NCBI RefSeq assembly: GCF_030317205.1
Contig: NZ_JASZYB010000002.1
Location: 300,501-364,500, forward strand
Length of the DNA stretch: 64,000 nucleotides
Origin: Variovorax sp. J2L1-78
GTDB lineage: Bacteria > Pseudomonadota > Gammaproteobacteria > Burkholderiales > Burkholderiaceae_C
Direction: 5' to 3'
The notes under the pieces are model-generated. The model searched no databases. It worked only from the letters and a program-made list of their open reading frames with translations, and was not told where the DNA came from. Shown here piece after piece: positions 51,967 to 61,311 of the stretch. A program made the translations under genes and the position numbers. Numbering within the stretch: the first letter of the stretch is position 1; the number at the start of each line of letters is the position of its first letter.

Positions 51967-53436
51967 TCAAGCCGCCACATGCACCCCAGGCCGCAACCCA
52001 GCGTTCCACTTGCCCCCGATCGCACGTTCGATCTGCGCCGCCAGTTGCAGCAGCAACCCATCGTTGGCTTGTCGCGCCTGCGCCTGAATACCCAGCGGCA
52101 GGCCGTTCTCCTGCGCCGCCAGCGGCAGGGAGATACCGGGCATGCCGCACAGGTTGGCGAGCGGCGTGTAGGCGAAGTTCTTCCACAGGTTGCCGAACCA
52201 GTCGTAGACGGACGGGTTGTCGCTGACCGTGAGGTACTCGGTGGTGCCGACCTTGGGCGTGGGCAGCGCGGTCACCGGCGTGAGGATGATGTCCCAGTCC
52301 TCGAAGAAGTTGCCGAAGGCGCGCGAGGTGGTGTTGAACACCGCCTGCATCTTCGAGCGCTCGCCGTAGGTGGTGTCGAGGCCTGCTTCCCAGATCTTGA
52401 TGTTGATCGGCTCCAGCAGATCGGCCGGCGGGCGCTCGTGGCCCAGGCGCGCGATCTGGCCGGCGATGACCTGCGCGAAGTTGCTGATGTAGCAGGTAGT
52501 CTGCGCGGCGAAGGCGGTCTGGAAATCGACCTTCGGCAGCGCCCATTCGACATGGTGGCCGAGGCCTTCGAGGAAGCGGCCGACGCGCTCCAGCTCGGCT
52601 ACGAAATGCGGCACGGCGCGGTAGTCGCCCCATTCGTGCGACAGCGCGATGCGCAGGCGGCCCGGGTCCTTCCGGATCAGTTCGCTGTACGGCTCGGCCG
52701 GCGACCAGAAGGGCATGAACTCGCCGGGTGCGCCACCGCGGCACTGGTCGACGAAGGCCGCGGTGTCGCGCACCGTGCGGCTGTGGCAACCCTGGATCGA
52801 CACCAGGCCCGACAGGTCCGACAGATTTGGCGCCAGCGAGAACACGCCGCGCGAGACCTTCAGGCCGATGTTGCCGTTGGCGCCGGCCGGGATGCGGATG
52901 GAGCCGCCGCCGTCGGTGGCATGCGACATCGGCAGCACGCCCGCGGCCACGATGGCGCCGGTGCCGGCCGAGGAGCCGTAGGTGGTGTAGGCCGTGTCCC
53001 AGGGGTTGCGCGTGACATACAGCGAGTTTTCTGCGGAGCTGCACACGCCGAACTCGGGCGTGGTGGTGCGCCCCATGATGTTCAGCCCGGCCTGCCGGAT
53101 CTTGCCGGTGAGGAAGCTGTCCTCGGCCGGGCGATGGCCCTGCATCAGCATCGAGCCGAATTCCTGCAGCCGGCCCTTGAGCGTGGGGCCCAGGTCCTTC
53201 ATCAGGTACGGGACGCCGGCGAAGGTGCCGCCGGTGTTCGTGCCGTTGCCCACCGGGTCGGCCACGGCGTCGTCGAACACCTCGACCACCGCATCGAGCG
53301 GGCCGTTGACCTTGTCGATGGCCGCCTTCGCCTGCGCCGCCAGTTCGGCCGGGCTCACGTCGCCCTTGCGCACCCGGTCGGCCAGTGCCACCGCATCGTG
53401 GTCCGCCCATTCGGACCAGCTCATTGCCATCGTCAT
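51967..53436 (-). CDS. Amidase (amidase signature family)
   Basis: 489 residues. Catalytic Lys in PYLMKDLGP, Ser in GSSAGTGAIVAAGVLP and the Ser-nucleophile region DGGGSIRIPAG, i.e. the Ser-Ser-Lys triad. Acts on amides or amino-acid amides; the substrate is not clear. Start at ATG 53436 (another at 53430). It is the last gene of the peptide transporter operon, 30 bases after azlD. Confidence 0.93.
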   Translation of the reverse strand: MTMAMSWSEWADHDAVALADRVRKGDVSPAELAAQAKAAIDKVNGPLDAVVEVFDDAVADPVGNGTNTGGTFAGVPYLMKDLGPTLKGRLQEFGSMLMQGHRPAEDSFLTGKIRQAGLNIMGRTTTPEFGVCSSAENSLYVTRNPWDTAYTTYGSSAGTGAIVAAGVLPMSHATDGGGSIRIPAGANGNIGLKVSRGVFSLAPNLSDLSGLVSIQGCHSRTVRDTAAFVDQCRGGAPGEFMPFWSPAEPYSELIRKDPGRLRIALSHEWGDYRAVPHFVAELERVGRFLEGLGHHVEWALPKVDFQTAFAAQTTCYISNFAQVIAGQIARLGHERPPADLLEPINIKIWEAGLDTTYGERSKMQAVFNTTSRAFGNFFEDWDIILTPVTALPTPKVGTTEYLTVSDNPSVYDWFGNLWKNFAYTPLANLCGMPGISLPLAAQENGLPLGIQAQARQANDGLLLQLAAQIERAIGGKWNAGLRPGVHVAA

Positions 53437-53466
53437 TTCAGTTTCCGTTTCTCTTCAGTTGTCGAA

Positions 53467-53811
53467 TCAAGGCCAGCCGAATCCCAGCCTGAACAGCATG
53501 AGCGTAGCCGCCCCTGCCAGGATCGTTCCGGTCACGTCGTTTCGCCGAGCCAGCCAGTACAGCAATGCCGCGGCCACGGCAAAGAGCCGCGCGTCGCGCC
53601 AGTCGGCCAGCAGGTGGCCGTTGCTCAGGAAGACCTCGGGCACGACCATCGCCAGCAGCGCCGCCACCGGCGCATGGCGCAGGCCCTGTCGCAGCCAGCC
53701 GGGCAGGTGCGGCTCGCGGTCGGGCAGCAGGAAGAAGCTGCGCGTGAGCACGGTCACCGCCACCAGCGCCAGCACCGCGAGCCAGGCGTACACCCCATGG
53801 GCCGCGTGCAT
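53467..53811 (-). CDS. AzlD family branched-chain amino acid exporter subunit
   Basis: 114 residues with four hydrophobic helices. TVLTRSFFLLPDR and LRHAPVAALLAMVVPEVFL match the small AzlD subunit. It pairs with AzlC to export branched-chain amino acids or relatives. ATG overlaps the azlC stop. Confidence 0.87.
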   Translation of the reverse strand: MHAAHGVYAWLAVLALVAVTVLTRSFFLLPDREPHLPGWLRQGLRHAPVAALLAMVVPEVFLSNGHLLADWRDARLFAVAAALLYWLARRNDVTGTILAGAATLMLFRLGFGWP

Positions 53812-54530
53812 CAGCGCAGGTTCCAGTGGCGGTCGGCCCAGAGCCCGGCCACGAAGGCGGTGGCGATGGCCGCGACCACGTTCAGCCCCATCGGCCACGA
53901 GGCCGTGGCCAGCGCGACCGACGCGGCGGCCAGCGCCGAACAGCGCACCGCGCGGTCGGTCAGCATCGGCAGCGCCAGCGCGAGCAGCGCCAGCACGCCG
54001 ACGAAGCGCAGGCCCCAGGCGGTGGGGATGGCGTCGGCCAGGAAGATGCCCGCGAGCGACGCGACATGCCAGGCGGCCCAATTGGTGAGCGCCAGGCCGA
54101 GGAAGTAGCCCTGCTGCGCCACGGTCGCGCGGCCGGTCGGCGACGGCACCGGATGCCGCTGCACGAATTGCGCGTACACCGGGTCGCCCGCCAGGTACGA
54201 CAGCAGCACCCGCTGCGGCCGGCCGTGCCCACCGAAGTAGCGCCGCCAGCTCACGCTGAAGACGACGAAGCGCAGGTTGAGCACGCAGGCGGTCGCGGCG
54301 ATCACCCACAGCGGCGCACCGGCGGCCATGAGCGGCAGGCAGGCCAGTTGCGACGCACTGGCGAACACCAGCAGCGACATGCCGAGGATCACGCCCAGGC
54401 CGACGCCGCTCTTGGCCATGGCCACGCCGGCCACCAGGCCCATCGCCAGGGTGCCCAGCGCCGGGCCCCGGATGTCGCGGCAACCCAGCCTGAACTCGCG
54501 GCGCCACGCGGGGTCGTCGAATCGCTGCAT
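53811..54530 (-). CDS. AzlC family permease
   Basis: 239 residues, several membrane helices. GPALGTLAMGLVAGVAMAKSG and SASQLACLPLMAAGAPLWV (the conserved A-S-Q region) match AzlC. Its ATG overlaps the stop of the fused ABC ATPase gene and its stop overlaps azlD, so it is translated within the transporter operon. Confidence 0.9.
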   Translation of the reverse strand: MQRFDDPAWRREFRLGCRDIRGPALGTLAMGLVAGVAMAKSGVGLGVILGMSLLVFASASQLACLPLMAAGAPLWVIAATACVLNLRFVVFSVSWRRYFGGHGRPQRVLLSYLAGDPVYAQFVQRHPVPSPTGRATVAQQGYFLGLALTNWAAWHVASLAGIFLADAIPTAWGLRFVGVLALLALALPMLTDRAVRCSALAAASVALATASWPMGLNVVAAIATAFVAGLWADRHWNLR

Positions 54531-56194
54531 CAGGCGCCCGTCGGTACCGGCTGGCCCGCGAGCTCAGCGCGCGGTGCGGCGGCCAGCAGCCGGCGCGTGT
54601 AGTCGTTCTCGGGGGCGTTGAACACGCGCCCCGTGGCACCCTGCTCCACGATGCGGCTCTGGCTCATCACGATCACGCGGTCGCACAGCTGCGCCGCGAC
54701 GCGCAGGTCGTGCGTGATGAAGAGGATGCCCAGGCCAAGGTCGCGCTGGATCTCGCGCAGCAGGTCGAGGATCTGCGCCTGCACCGACACGTCGAGCGCC
54801 GATACGGCTTCATCGGCCACCAGCACCTGCGGCTGGCAGGCGATGGCGCGCGCGATGGCCAGGCGCTGGCGCTGGCCGCCGGAGAACTGGTGCGGGTAGC
54901 GTTCGAGCGCGGTGCGCGGCAGCTGGATGCGGTCCATCAGCTCTTCGGCGGTGCGGTGTGCATGCAGCTTGTCCATGCCGAAGTTCATCGCGCCCTCGAC
55001 CATCGAGGAGCCGACGGTGCGGCGCGGGTTCAGCGAACGGTTCGGGTCCTGGAAGACCACCTGCACCCGCGAGCGCAGCGGCCGCAGCCGGCCTTCGGGC
55101 AGGGCGTGCACCGGCGCATCGCCCCAGAGGATGCTGCCTTCGCTCGGCTCGATCAGCCGGATCATGCAGCGCGCGAAGGTCGACTTGCCCGAGCCGGACT
55201 CGCCCACCACGCCCACCGTCTCGCCGCGGTGCACCGCCACGCTCGCGTCCTGCAGCGCGGTGTTGTGCTTGGTGCGGCCCATCCAGTCGCGCCGCGTGTA
55301 GACCTTGCCGACGCCGGTGCCGGTGATCAGCGCCGGGCCACCGGGCAGCGTGCGCGCCGGCGGCGGCGTCATGCCGGGCACGGCGTCGAGCAGCATGCGC
55401 GTGTAGGCCTCGCGCGGGTGGTGCAGCACCTGTGCGCAGGCGCCCTGCTCCACCAGCTGGCCGCGGTGCATCACCATCACCTCGTCGGCGATCTCGGCGA
55501 CCACGCCCATGTCGTGCGTGATGAAGAGCACGGCGCTGCCCTGCTCGGCCTGCAGCTCGGCGATGAGCTTGAGGATCTCGGCCTGCGTGGTCACGTCGAG
55601 CGCGGTGGTCGGCTCGTCGCAGATCAAGAGGCGCGGCTTCAGGATGATCGCCATCGCGATCACGATGCGCTGGCGCTGGCCGCCCGAGAGCTGGTGCGGG
55701 TAGCTCGCGAAGATGCGCGCCGGATCGGGCAGGCGGACGCGCTCGAAGATCTCGAGGATGCGGGCCTTGCGCTGCGCGGCGTTCCAGTCGGTGTGGGTGC
55801 GCAGCAGTTCGTCGACCTGCTCGCCGCAGCTCAGCACCGGGTTCAGCGCGGTCATCGGCTCCTGGAACACCATGCCCATGCCGGTGCCGCGCAGCTGCCG
55901 CAGGCGCTTGTCGGAGATGAAGCGCCCCTGATCGACGAGCGTCTCGCCGGCCAGCACCACGTCGCCCGCCGACAGCGTCAGGCCCTTGGCCATCAGCCCC
56001 ATCACGGTGGTCGCCAGCACCGACTTGCCGGAGCCGGACTCGCCCACGATGCAGAGCGTGCGGCCGGCGTCCAGGCGCAGGTCCAGGTGTTCGATCGCAT
56101 GCGGGCGGTCCGCGTCCGACGGCAGGCCCACCTGCAGGCCGCGCACTTCGAGGATCGGCGCGCTCGGAGCCACGGGTTCGGTCATCGCATTCAT
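54530..56194 (-). CDS. Fused dipeptide ABC transporter ATP-binding protein
   Basis: 554 residues with two complete ATPase modules, like DppD and DppF joined. Each has Walker A GESGSGKS, a signature (LSGGQRQRIVIAMA and FSGGQRQRLAIARA) and Walker B (LLICDEPTTALD and VLVADEAVSALD). The start is uncertain: ATG 56194, or GTG 56209 that would overlap the previous stop (GTGA). Confidence 0.93.
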   Translation of the reverse strand: MNAMTEPVAPSAPILEVRGLQVGLPSDADRPHAIEHLDLRLDAGRTLCIVGESGSGKSVLATTVMGLMAKGLTLSAGDVVLAGETLVDQGRFISDKRLRQLRGTGMGMVFQEPMTALNPVLSCGEQVDELLRTHTDWNAAQRKARILEIFERVRLPDPARIFASYPHQLSGGQRQRIVIAMAIILKPRLLICDEPTTALDVTTQAEILKLIAELQAEQGSAVLFITHDMGVVAEIADEVMVMHRGQLVEQGACAQVLHHPREAYTRMLLDAVPGMTPPPARTLPGGPALITGTGVGKVYTRRDWMGRTKHNTALQDASVAVHRGETVGVVGESGSGKSTFARCMIRLIEPSEGSILWGDAPVHALPEGRLRPLRSRVQVVFQDPNRSLNPRRTVGSSMVEGAMNFGMDKLHAHRTAEELMDRIQLPRTALERYPHQFSGGQRQRLAIARAIACQPQVLVADEAVSALDVSVQAQILDLLREIQRDLGLGILFITHDLRVAAQLCDRVIVMSQSRIVEQGATGRVFNAPENDYTRRLLAAAPRAELAGQPVPTGA

Positions 56195-56205
56195 GGGTCG
56201 CAGGC

Positions 56206-57078
56206 TCACACGCGTTTGGAGAATTTGGGGTCGAGCACGTCGCGCAGGCCGTCACCCAGCAGGTTGATCGCCAGCACCGTCGGCACCAGGAAGAGCGCTG
56301 GGAACAGCACGTTGCCCGGGCTCTGCGAGAACTGCACCCGGCCCTCGGCCATGATGTTTCCCCAGGTCGGCACGTCCGACGGCAGGCCCAGGCCGAGGAA
56401 GCTCAGGATGGCTTCGGTCAGCACGGCCGAGGCGGCGATGAAGGTGCCCTGCACGATCAGCGGCGCCAGCGCGTTCGGCAGGATGTCGCGCCACAGGATG
56501 GTGGCGTCCGGCGTGGCGAGCGCACGCGCGGCCTCGACGAAGGGCTCGTCGCGCAGGCTCATCACCAGTGCGCGCACCAGCCGCGTGACGCGCGGCACTT
56601 CGGGCACTGCGATCGCGAGGATCACGGTCGGCAGGTTGGCGCCGAGCACCGCCACCAGCGTGATCGCCAGCAGCACGGCCGGGATGGCCATGACGCCGTC
56701 CATCACCCGCATCAGCACCGCGTCGACCGCGCGGAAGTAGCCCGCCAGCATGCCGAGCACGCAGCCGAAGGCGATGGCGACGAAGGCGGTGAACAGGCCC
56801 ACCAGCATCGAGATGCGCGTGCCGTAGAGCACGCGGCTCCACACGTCACGCCCGACGCTGTCGCTGCCCATCCAGAAGGTGTGGGCGATTTGGTTGCCAT
56901 CGGGCAGCGTGACCTGGCCAGCGGTGCCGGCATCGACCGAGATGAAGCTCGGGTCCATGGCCGACGGATCGAAGGTGCCGAGCCAGGGCGCGCACACGCC
57001 CAGCAGCGCCAGCACCACCAGCACGGCGACGCCGCCGCGCACGGCGCTGTTGCGCCAGAGTCTTTGGAGGTTGCTCAT
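56206..57078 (-). CDS. Peptide ABC transporter permease (DppC-like)
   Basis: 290 residues. An N-terminal helix, an extracytoplasmic loop with HTFWMGSDSVGRDVWSRVLYG, and the EAARALATPDATILWRDILPNAL coupling loop (quoted in part: EAARA and ILPN) are DppC traits. Thirteen bases after the DppB-like gene. Confidence 0.95.
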   Translation of the reverse strand: MSNLQRLWRNSAVRGGVAVLVVLALLGVCAPWLGTFDPSAMDPSFISVDAGTAGQVTLPDGNQIAHTFWMGSDSVGRDVWSRVLYGTRISMLVGLFTAFVAIAFGCVLGMLAGYFRAVDAVLMRVMDGVMAIPAVLLAITLVAVLGANLPTVILAIAVPEVPRVTRLVRALVMSLRDEPFVEAARALATPDATILWRDILPNALAPLIVQGTFIAASAVLTEAILSFLGLGLPSDVPTWGNIMAEGRVQFSQSPGNVLFPALFLVPTVLAINLLGDGLRDVLDPKFSKRV

Positions 57079-57091
57079 GTCAGTCGCGGAA

Positions 57092-58033
57092 TCAGTAGCG
57101 AATCCGGGGGTCGAGGAACAGGTAGCTGATGTCCACCAGCAGATTGACGCCGACATAGACCAGCGCGAAGAACAGCACCACGCCCTGCAGCACCGGGAAG
57201 TCGCGGTTGAGCACCGCGTCGACCGTGAGCTGGCCCAGGCCCGGGATGGCGTACACCGTCTCGGTGACGACCACGCCGCCGAGCAGCAGCGCGGCGCTCA
57301 CGCCGATGACCGTGACCACCGGCACCGCGGCGTTGCGCAGCGCGTGGTGCATCAGCACCTGCAGCTCGGTGATGCCCTTGGCGCGCGCGGTGCGGATGAA
57401 GTCCTCGGTCAGCGCCTCGCTCACCGCGGCGCGGGTCACGCGCGAGAGCAGCGCGACGTAGGTGATGGCCAGCGTCAGGCAGGGCAGCACCAGCTGGTTG
57501 AGCCACGGGCCGACGCCGTCGGCAATGCGCCGGTAGCCCTGCACCGGGAACCACTGCAGCTTCATCGCGAGCAGGTAGATCAGCACGTAGCCGACCACGA
57601 ACACTGGCACCGAGAAGCCGGCCACCGAGAAGGCCATCACGGCCTTGTCGAGCCAGCCGCCCATGCGCCAGGCCGCCAGCGTGCCCAGCGGCAGCGCGAT
57701 GAGCACCGCCAGCAGCAGCGTGCCGGCCGCCAGCGACAGCGTGGGCTCCATGCGCTGGCCGATGAGTTCGGTGACCGGCTTGTTCAGGAAGAAGGAGAAG
57801 CCCAGGTCGCCGTGCAGCACGCCGTTGCCCCAGATCGCGAACTGCGTCCACAGCGGCTTGGTGAGGCCGAGCTGCACACGGATGCGGTCCAGGTCTTCGC
57901 TGGTGGCGCTGTTGCCGCCGATGACGGCGGCCGGGTCGCCGGGCGTGAGCCGCACGATCATGAAGATCGCGATGGCCACGACCAGCAGCACGGGAAGGGT
58001 GGCGAGCAGGCGTTTGCCGAGGAAGTTGAGCAT
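57092..58033 (-). CDS. Peptide ABC transporter permease (DppB-like)
   Basis: 313 residues. MLNFLGKRLLATLPVLLVV start, RLTPGDPA, and the coupling loop FIRTARAKGITELQVLMHHA with ALRNA are DppB hallmarks. With the DppC-like subunit it forms the channel. Confidence 0.95.
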   Translation of the reverse strand: MLNFLGKRLLATLPVLLVVAIAIFMIVRLTPGDPAAVIGGNSATSEDLDRIRVQLGLTKPLWTQFAIWGNGVLHGDLGFSFFLNKPVTELIGQRMEPTLSLAAGTLLLAVLIALPLGTLAAWRMGGWLDKAVMAFSVAGFSVPVFVVGYVLIYLLAMKLQWFPVQGYRRIADGVGPWLNQLVLPCLTLAITYVALLSRVTRAAVSEALTEDFIRTARAKGITELQVLMHHALRNAAVPVVTVIGVSAALLLGGVVVTETVYAIPGLGQLTVDAVLNRDFPVLQGVVLFFALVYVGVNLLVDISYLFLDPRIRY

Positions 58034-58087
58034 GGGACGAGGACTCCGCAACCGGGCGGCGGCCCGCAAGGCCCCCGCGCGTGTCGC

Positions 58088-59704
58088 TTATTGCTTCTTG
58101 ATGTTCCAGTACACCTGCGCACCCGCCGGCACCAGGCCGTCGATGTTCTTGCGCACGGCCGCGGGCTGGTTGTACTGGCCGACCGGCACGTGGGTGGCGG
58201 TCTCGAAGGCGCGCAGCTGGGCGGCGGTCGCCAGCTTCTTCTTCTCGGCGTCGGTCTTGGCCTGCGTGAACTGGACCTTGATCTCTTCGAGCTTGGCGTC
58301 GGTCTGCCAGCCGAACCAGCCCTTGTCGCCGGTGGCGTTCATCATCGCCATGGTGATCGGGTTGAGGATGTCCGACGCGGTCCACGAGGTCATGAAGGCG
58401 CTCCAGCCGCCGGCCGAAGGCGCGTCCTTCTTGGCGCGGCGCGCGACCAGCGTCGACCAGTCCATGGCCTGCATGTCGACCTTGAAGCCGGCCTGCTCGA
58501 GCTGCTGCTTGGCCACCAGCGGCAGCTTGCCGATGGTGGGGTTGTCGGTCGGGCGCATCAGCACCACCGGCTCGCTCTTGTAGCCGGCTTCGGCCAGCAG
58601 CGCCTTGGCCTTGGCCGGGTTGGCGACACCGGTGTACTCGCCGGTCTGTTCCGATTCGAACAGCGTGCCGCAGGGGAACATGCTCTTGCAGTAGCGCGTG
58701 AGGCCTGGCGTGCCGACCTGCGTGCGCAGGAAGGCCTCCTGGCCCAGGGCCAGCATCGCGGCGCGGCGCACCTTCTCGTTGTTGAAGGGCGGCTGCAGGA
58801 AGTTGAAGCGCAGGATGAACTGGTTGCCGGCCGGCTGGGCGTCGACCAGCTTGATGTCGGGGTTGGTACGCAGCGTGGCGTACTGCTCGAACGCGGGCTG
58901 CTCCAGGATGTCGGCCTCGCCGTTGAGCAGCGCGTTCATCTGCGTCTGCGCGTCGCGGATGATGAGCCACTCGACGCGGTCCACATACACGTTCTTGCCG
59001 CCGGCCGTGCCCGAGGGCGCCTCGGCGCGCGGCTTGTAGCGCGTGTTCTTGGTGAACACCACGCGCTCGCCCGGGCGGAACTCGTCGGCCTTGAACACGT
59101 ACGGGCCGGAGCCGATCGACTCCTTGATCTGCGTGTCGCCCGAGGTCTCGGCGATGCGCTTGGGCATGATGAACGGCACGTTCGACGACGGCTTGCCCAG
59201 CGCCTCGAGCACCAGGCCGAAGGGCTCCTTCAGCACGATCACGAAGGTCTTGGCGTCGGGCGTCTCGTAGCGCTCGGTGTTCTTGGCCAGCTGGGCGCCG
59301 AAGGTGTCGCGGCTGGCCCAGCGCTTGATGGAGGCGACCACGTCTTCGCCGGTGACCGGCTTGCCATCGTGGAACTCCAGGCCGTCGCGCAGCGTGAAGG
59401 TCCAGGTCTTGTTGTCGGCCGACACCTTCCACTTGTCGACCATCTGCGGCTTGATGTGGCCTTCGAGGTCGGTCGCAAACAGGGTGTCGTAGACCATGTA
59501 GCCGAAGTTGCGCGTGACGTAGGCCGTGGTCCAGATCGGGTCGAGCACGGTGATGTTGCTGCTCGGGATGATCTTGAGGGTGCTGGTCTGCGCCATGGCC
59601 GGGGCCATGACCGCGCCCGCGAGCAAGGCGGTGGCGGCCCACTTCGTGACACGGCGCGACAGGAAACCGGTGGGGCCGACGGGCCCGGGAGAGCGTTGCT
59701 GCAT
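58088..59704 (-). CDS. Peptide ABC transporter substrate-binding protein
   Basis: 538 residues of the SBP family 5 type. Signal peptide to AMAQ, TLKIIPSSNITVLDPIW, MVDKWKVSADNKTWTFTLRD and IPVGQ-like C-terminal region (THVPVGQYNQPAAVRKN). It captures peptides or similar ligands in the periplasm. It is the first gene of the operon and is divergent from the MocR regulator. Confidence 0.94.
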   Translation of the reverse strand: MQQRSPGPVGPTGFLSRRVTKWAATALLAGAVMAPAMAQTSTLKIIPSSNITVLDPIWTTAYVTRNFGYMVYDTLFATDLEGHIKPQMVDKWKVSADNKTWTFTLRDGLEFHDGKPVTGEDVVASIKRWASRDTFGAQLAKNTERYETPDAKTFVIVLKEPFGLVLEALGKPSSNVPFIMPKRIAETSGDTQIKESIGSGPYVFKADEFRPGERVVFTKNTRYKPRAEAPSGTAGGKNVYVDRVEWLIIRDAQTQMNALLNGEADILEQPAFEQYATLRTNPDIKLVDAQPAGNQFILRFNFLQPPFNNEKVRRAAMLALGQEAFLRTQVGTPGLTRYCKSMFPCGTLFESEQTGEYTGVANPAKAKALLAEAGYKSEPVVLMRPTDNPTIGKLPLVAKQQLEQAGFKVDMQAMDWSTLVARRAKKDAPSAGGWSAFMTSWTASDILNPITMAMMNATGDKGWFGWQTDAKLEEIKVQFTQAKTDAEKKKLATAAQLRAFETATHVPVGQYNQPAAVRKNIDGLVPAGAQVYWNIKKQ

Positions 59705-59796
59705 GGACGTTGGGGTATTCAGGTTGATGAGCGCAGCCTGCCCATCAGGGCCGGCGTGCTGCGGATTGAAAATCCAAACGCCCCGAACGCATATAT

Positions 59797-59831
59797 ACAG
59801 TTTGGTTTTCTGTTGTAGAACAGTTCTGGCA
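59797..59831. promoter_or_regulatory. Candidate MocR operator between divergent genes
   Basis: Direct repeats ACAGTTTGG (59797) and ACAGTTCTGG (59820), 23 bases apart, overlapped by the palindrome AGAAC-A-GTTCT (59818-59828) and by CTGTT-GTAG-AACAG. The TATATACAG stretch could serve as a -10. MocR proteins often bind direct repeats, so this could govern the MocR gene and the peptide operon. Confidence 0.45.
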
Positions 59832-59883
59832 CGATCACCCGATTGGGGCCGCGCCCCGCACACAAACCGTGCATCGACATCCC

Positions 59884-61308
59884 ATGATCGCCATCGACCC
59901 CACGCTTGCGACCCCCCTGGTGCGCCAGGTCTACGACGCCCTCCTGCGCGACATCTCGTCGAGCGCGATGAAGCCGGGCGACAGGCTGCCCTCGGTCCGC
60001 GGGCTGGCGGCAGCCTGCGGCGTGAGCACCATGACGGTGACCAACGCCTACCAGCGCCTGGTGGCCGAAGGCCATGTCGAAGCGCGCAGCGCCAGCGGCT
60101 ATTACGTCGCGGCGGCCGAGCGCTCGGGCACGCGGCGCAAGCCCTTCGCCGGCCGCACCTCGGTCGATTCGCTGTGGCTGCTCAAGCATGTGTACGAGGA
60201 CGACCGCAGCCTGCTGAACGCCGGCTGCGGCTGGGTGCCGCCCGAGCTGCTGCACACCGAGGGCGTGCGACGCGCGCTGGCCGCGCTGTCGCGCAAGTCG
60301 GCCGCGGGCTTGGCCAACTACGGCAACCCGTACGGCTACCTGCCGCTGCGCCAGCAGATCCAGGTGCTGCTGGCGCAGAAGGGCATCGAAGCGCCGCCGC
60401 ACCAGATCGTGCTGACGCACGGCGCGTCGCAGGCGCTCATCCTCGCGGCGCGCTGCCTGCTGCAGCCCCACGACGTGGTGCTGGTCGACGAGCCCAGCTC
60501 GACCAACCTGTTCGCCATGCTGCGCTCGCTCGACCTGAAGCTCGTGGGCATCGAGCGCACCACGCAGGGCCCCGACCTCGAAGCCCTGCGCACGCTCGCG
60601 CAGCGGCACCGGGCCAAGGCCTTCTTCACCACCGCCAACCTGCACAACCCCACCGGCAGCCAGTGCAGCCCGGCCGTCGCTTACCAGCTGCTGCGGCTGG
60701 CGGAGCAGCTGGATTTCCACATCGTCGACAACGACACGATGTCGGGCCTGGAGCCGCCGGGCGCCACCTCGCTGGCCAGCCTCGACCGCCTGCAGCGCGT
60801 GATCCACATCGGCAGCTTCTCGAAGACGGTGTCACCCAGCCTGCGCGTGGGCTTCGTCGCGTGCAGCGAGGAGTTCGCGGAGAAGCTCATCCTGCACAAG
60901 ATGGTCAACAGCCTCACCACCTCGGAGCTCAACGAGAAGCTGCTGCACGGCGTGCTGGCCGAGGGCCGTTTCCGCACGCACCTGACGCGCCTGGCCGAGC
61001 AGCTGCGCGCGGCGCAGGAGAAGGTCTGCGACGGGTTGGAGGCGGCCGGCATGCAGCTCTTCCTGCGGCCCGCGGGCGGGCCCTTCTTGTGGGCGCGCTT
61101 CGAGCGCGACGACGTCGACATGCGCGCGCTCGCGCAGCGCGCCATCGCCGAGGGCTTCCTGCTGGCGCCGGGCGACCTGTTCCGCACCGACCTGCGCCCG
61201 ACGCCGTGGCTGCGCTTCAACGTGGGCTATGCCGACGATGCGCGGCTCTATCGCTACCTGGCGGCGGAAGGCGGGCGCTCGCGCCTCAAGCGGAGCGCCG
61301 CACGCTGA
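59884..61308 (+). CDS. MocR-type (GntR/aminotransferase) transcriptional regulator
   Basis: 474 residues. An N-terminal GntR winged helix (DRLPSVRGLAAACGVSTMTV, NAYQRLVAEGHV) is fused to a fold-type-I aminotransferase domain with the PLP Lys in GSFSKTVSPSLRVGF and NPTGSQ. Members sense amino acids or vitamin B6 forms. An upstream GTG at 59869 is an alternative start. Its likely targets are the divergent transporter genes. Confidence 0.94.
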   Translation: MIAIDPTLATPLVRQVYDALLRDISSSAMKPGDRLPSVRGLAAACGVSTMTVTNAYQRLVAEGHVEARSASGYYVAAAERSGTRRKPFAGRTSVDSLWLLKHVYEDDRSLLNAGCGWVPPELLHTEGVRRALAALSRKSAAGLANYGNPYGYLPLRQQIQVLLAQKGIEAPPHQIVLTHGASQALILAARCLLQPHDVVLVDEPSSTNLFAMLRSLDLKLVGIERTTQGPDLEALRTLAQRHRAKAFFTTANLHNPTGSQCSPAVAYQLLRLAEQLDFHIVDNDTMSGLEPPGATSLASLDRLQRVIHIGSFSKTVSPSLRVGFVACSEEFAEKLILHKMVNSLTTSELNEKLLHGVLAEGRFRTHLTRLAEQLRAAQEKVCDGLEAAGMQLFLRPAGGPFLWARFERDDVDMRALAQRAIAEGFLLAPGDLFRTDLRPTPWLRFNVGYADDARLYRYLAAEGGRSRLKRSAAR

Positions 61309-61311
61309 GGC

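Noticed and set aside
53811..56194. Split ABC ATPase gene caused by a frameshift
   Set aside because: Both ATPase modules are in one frame with all motifs intact, as in known DppD-DppF fusions.
56879..59818. A 979-codon open frame on the plus strand across the peptide transporter genes
   Set aside because: It lies opposite three clear ABC transporter genes and has the low-complexity look of an antisense shadow.
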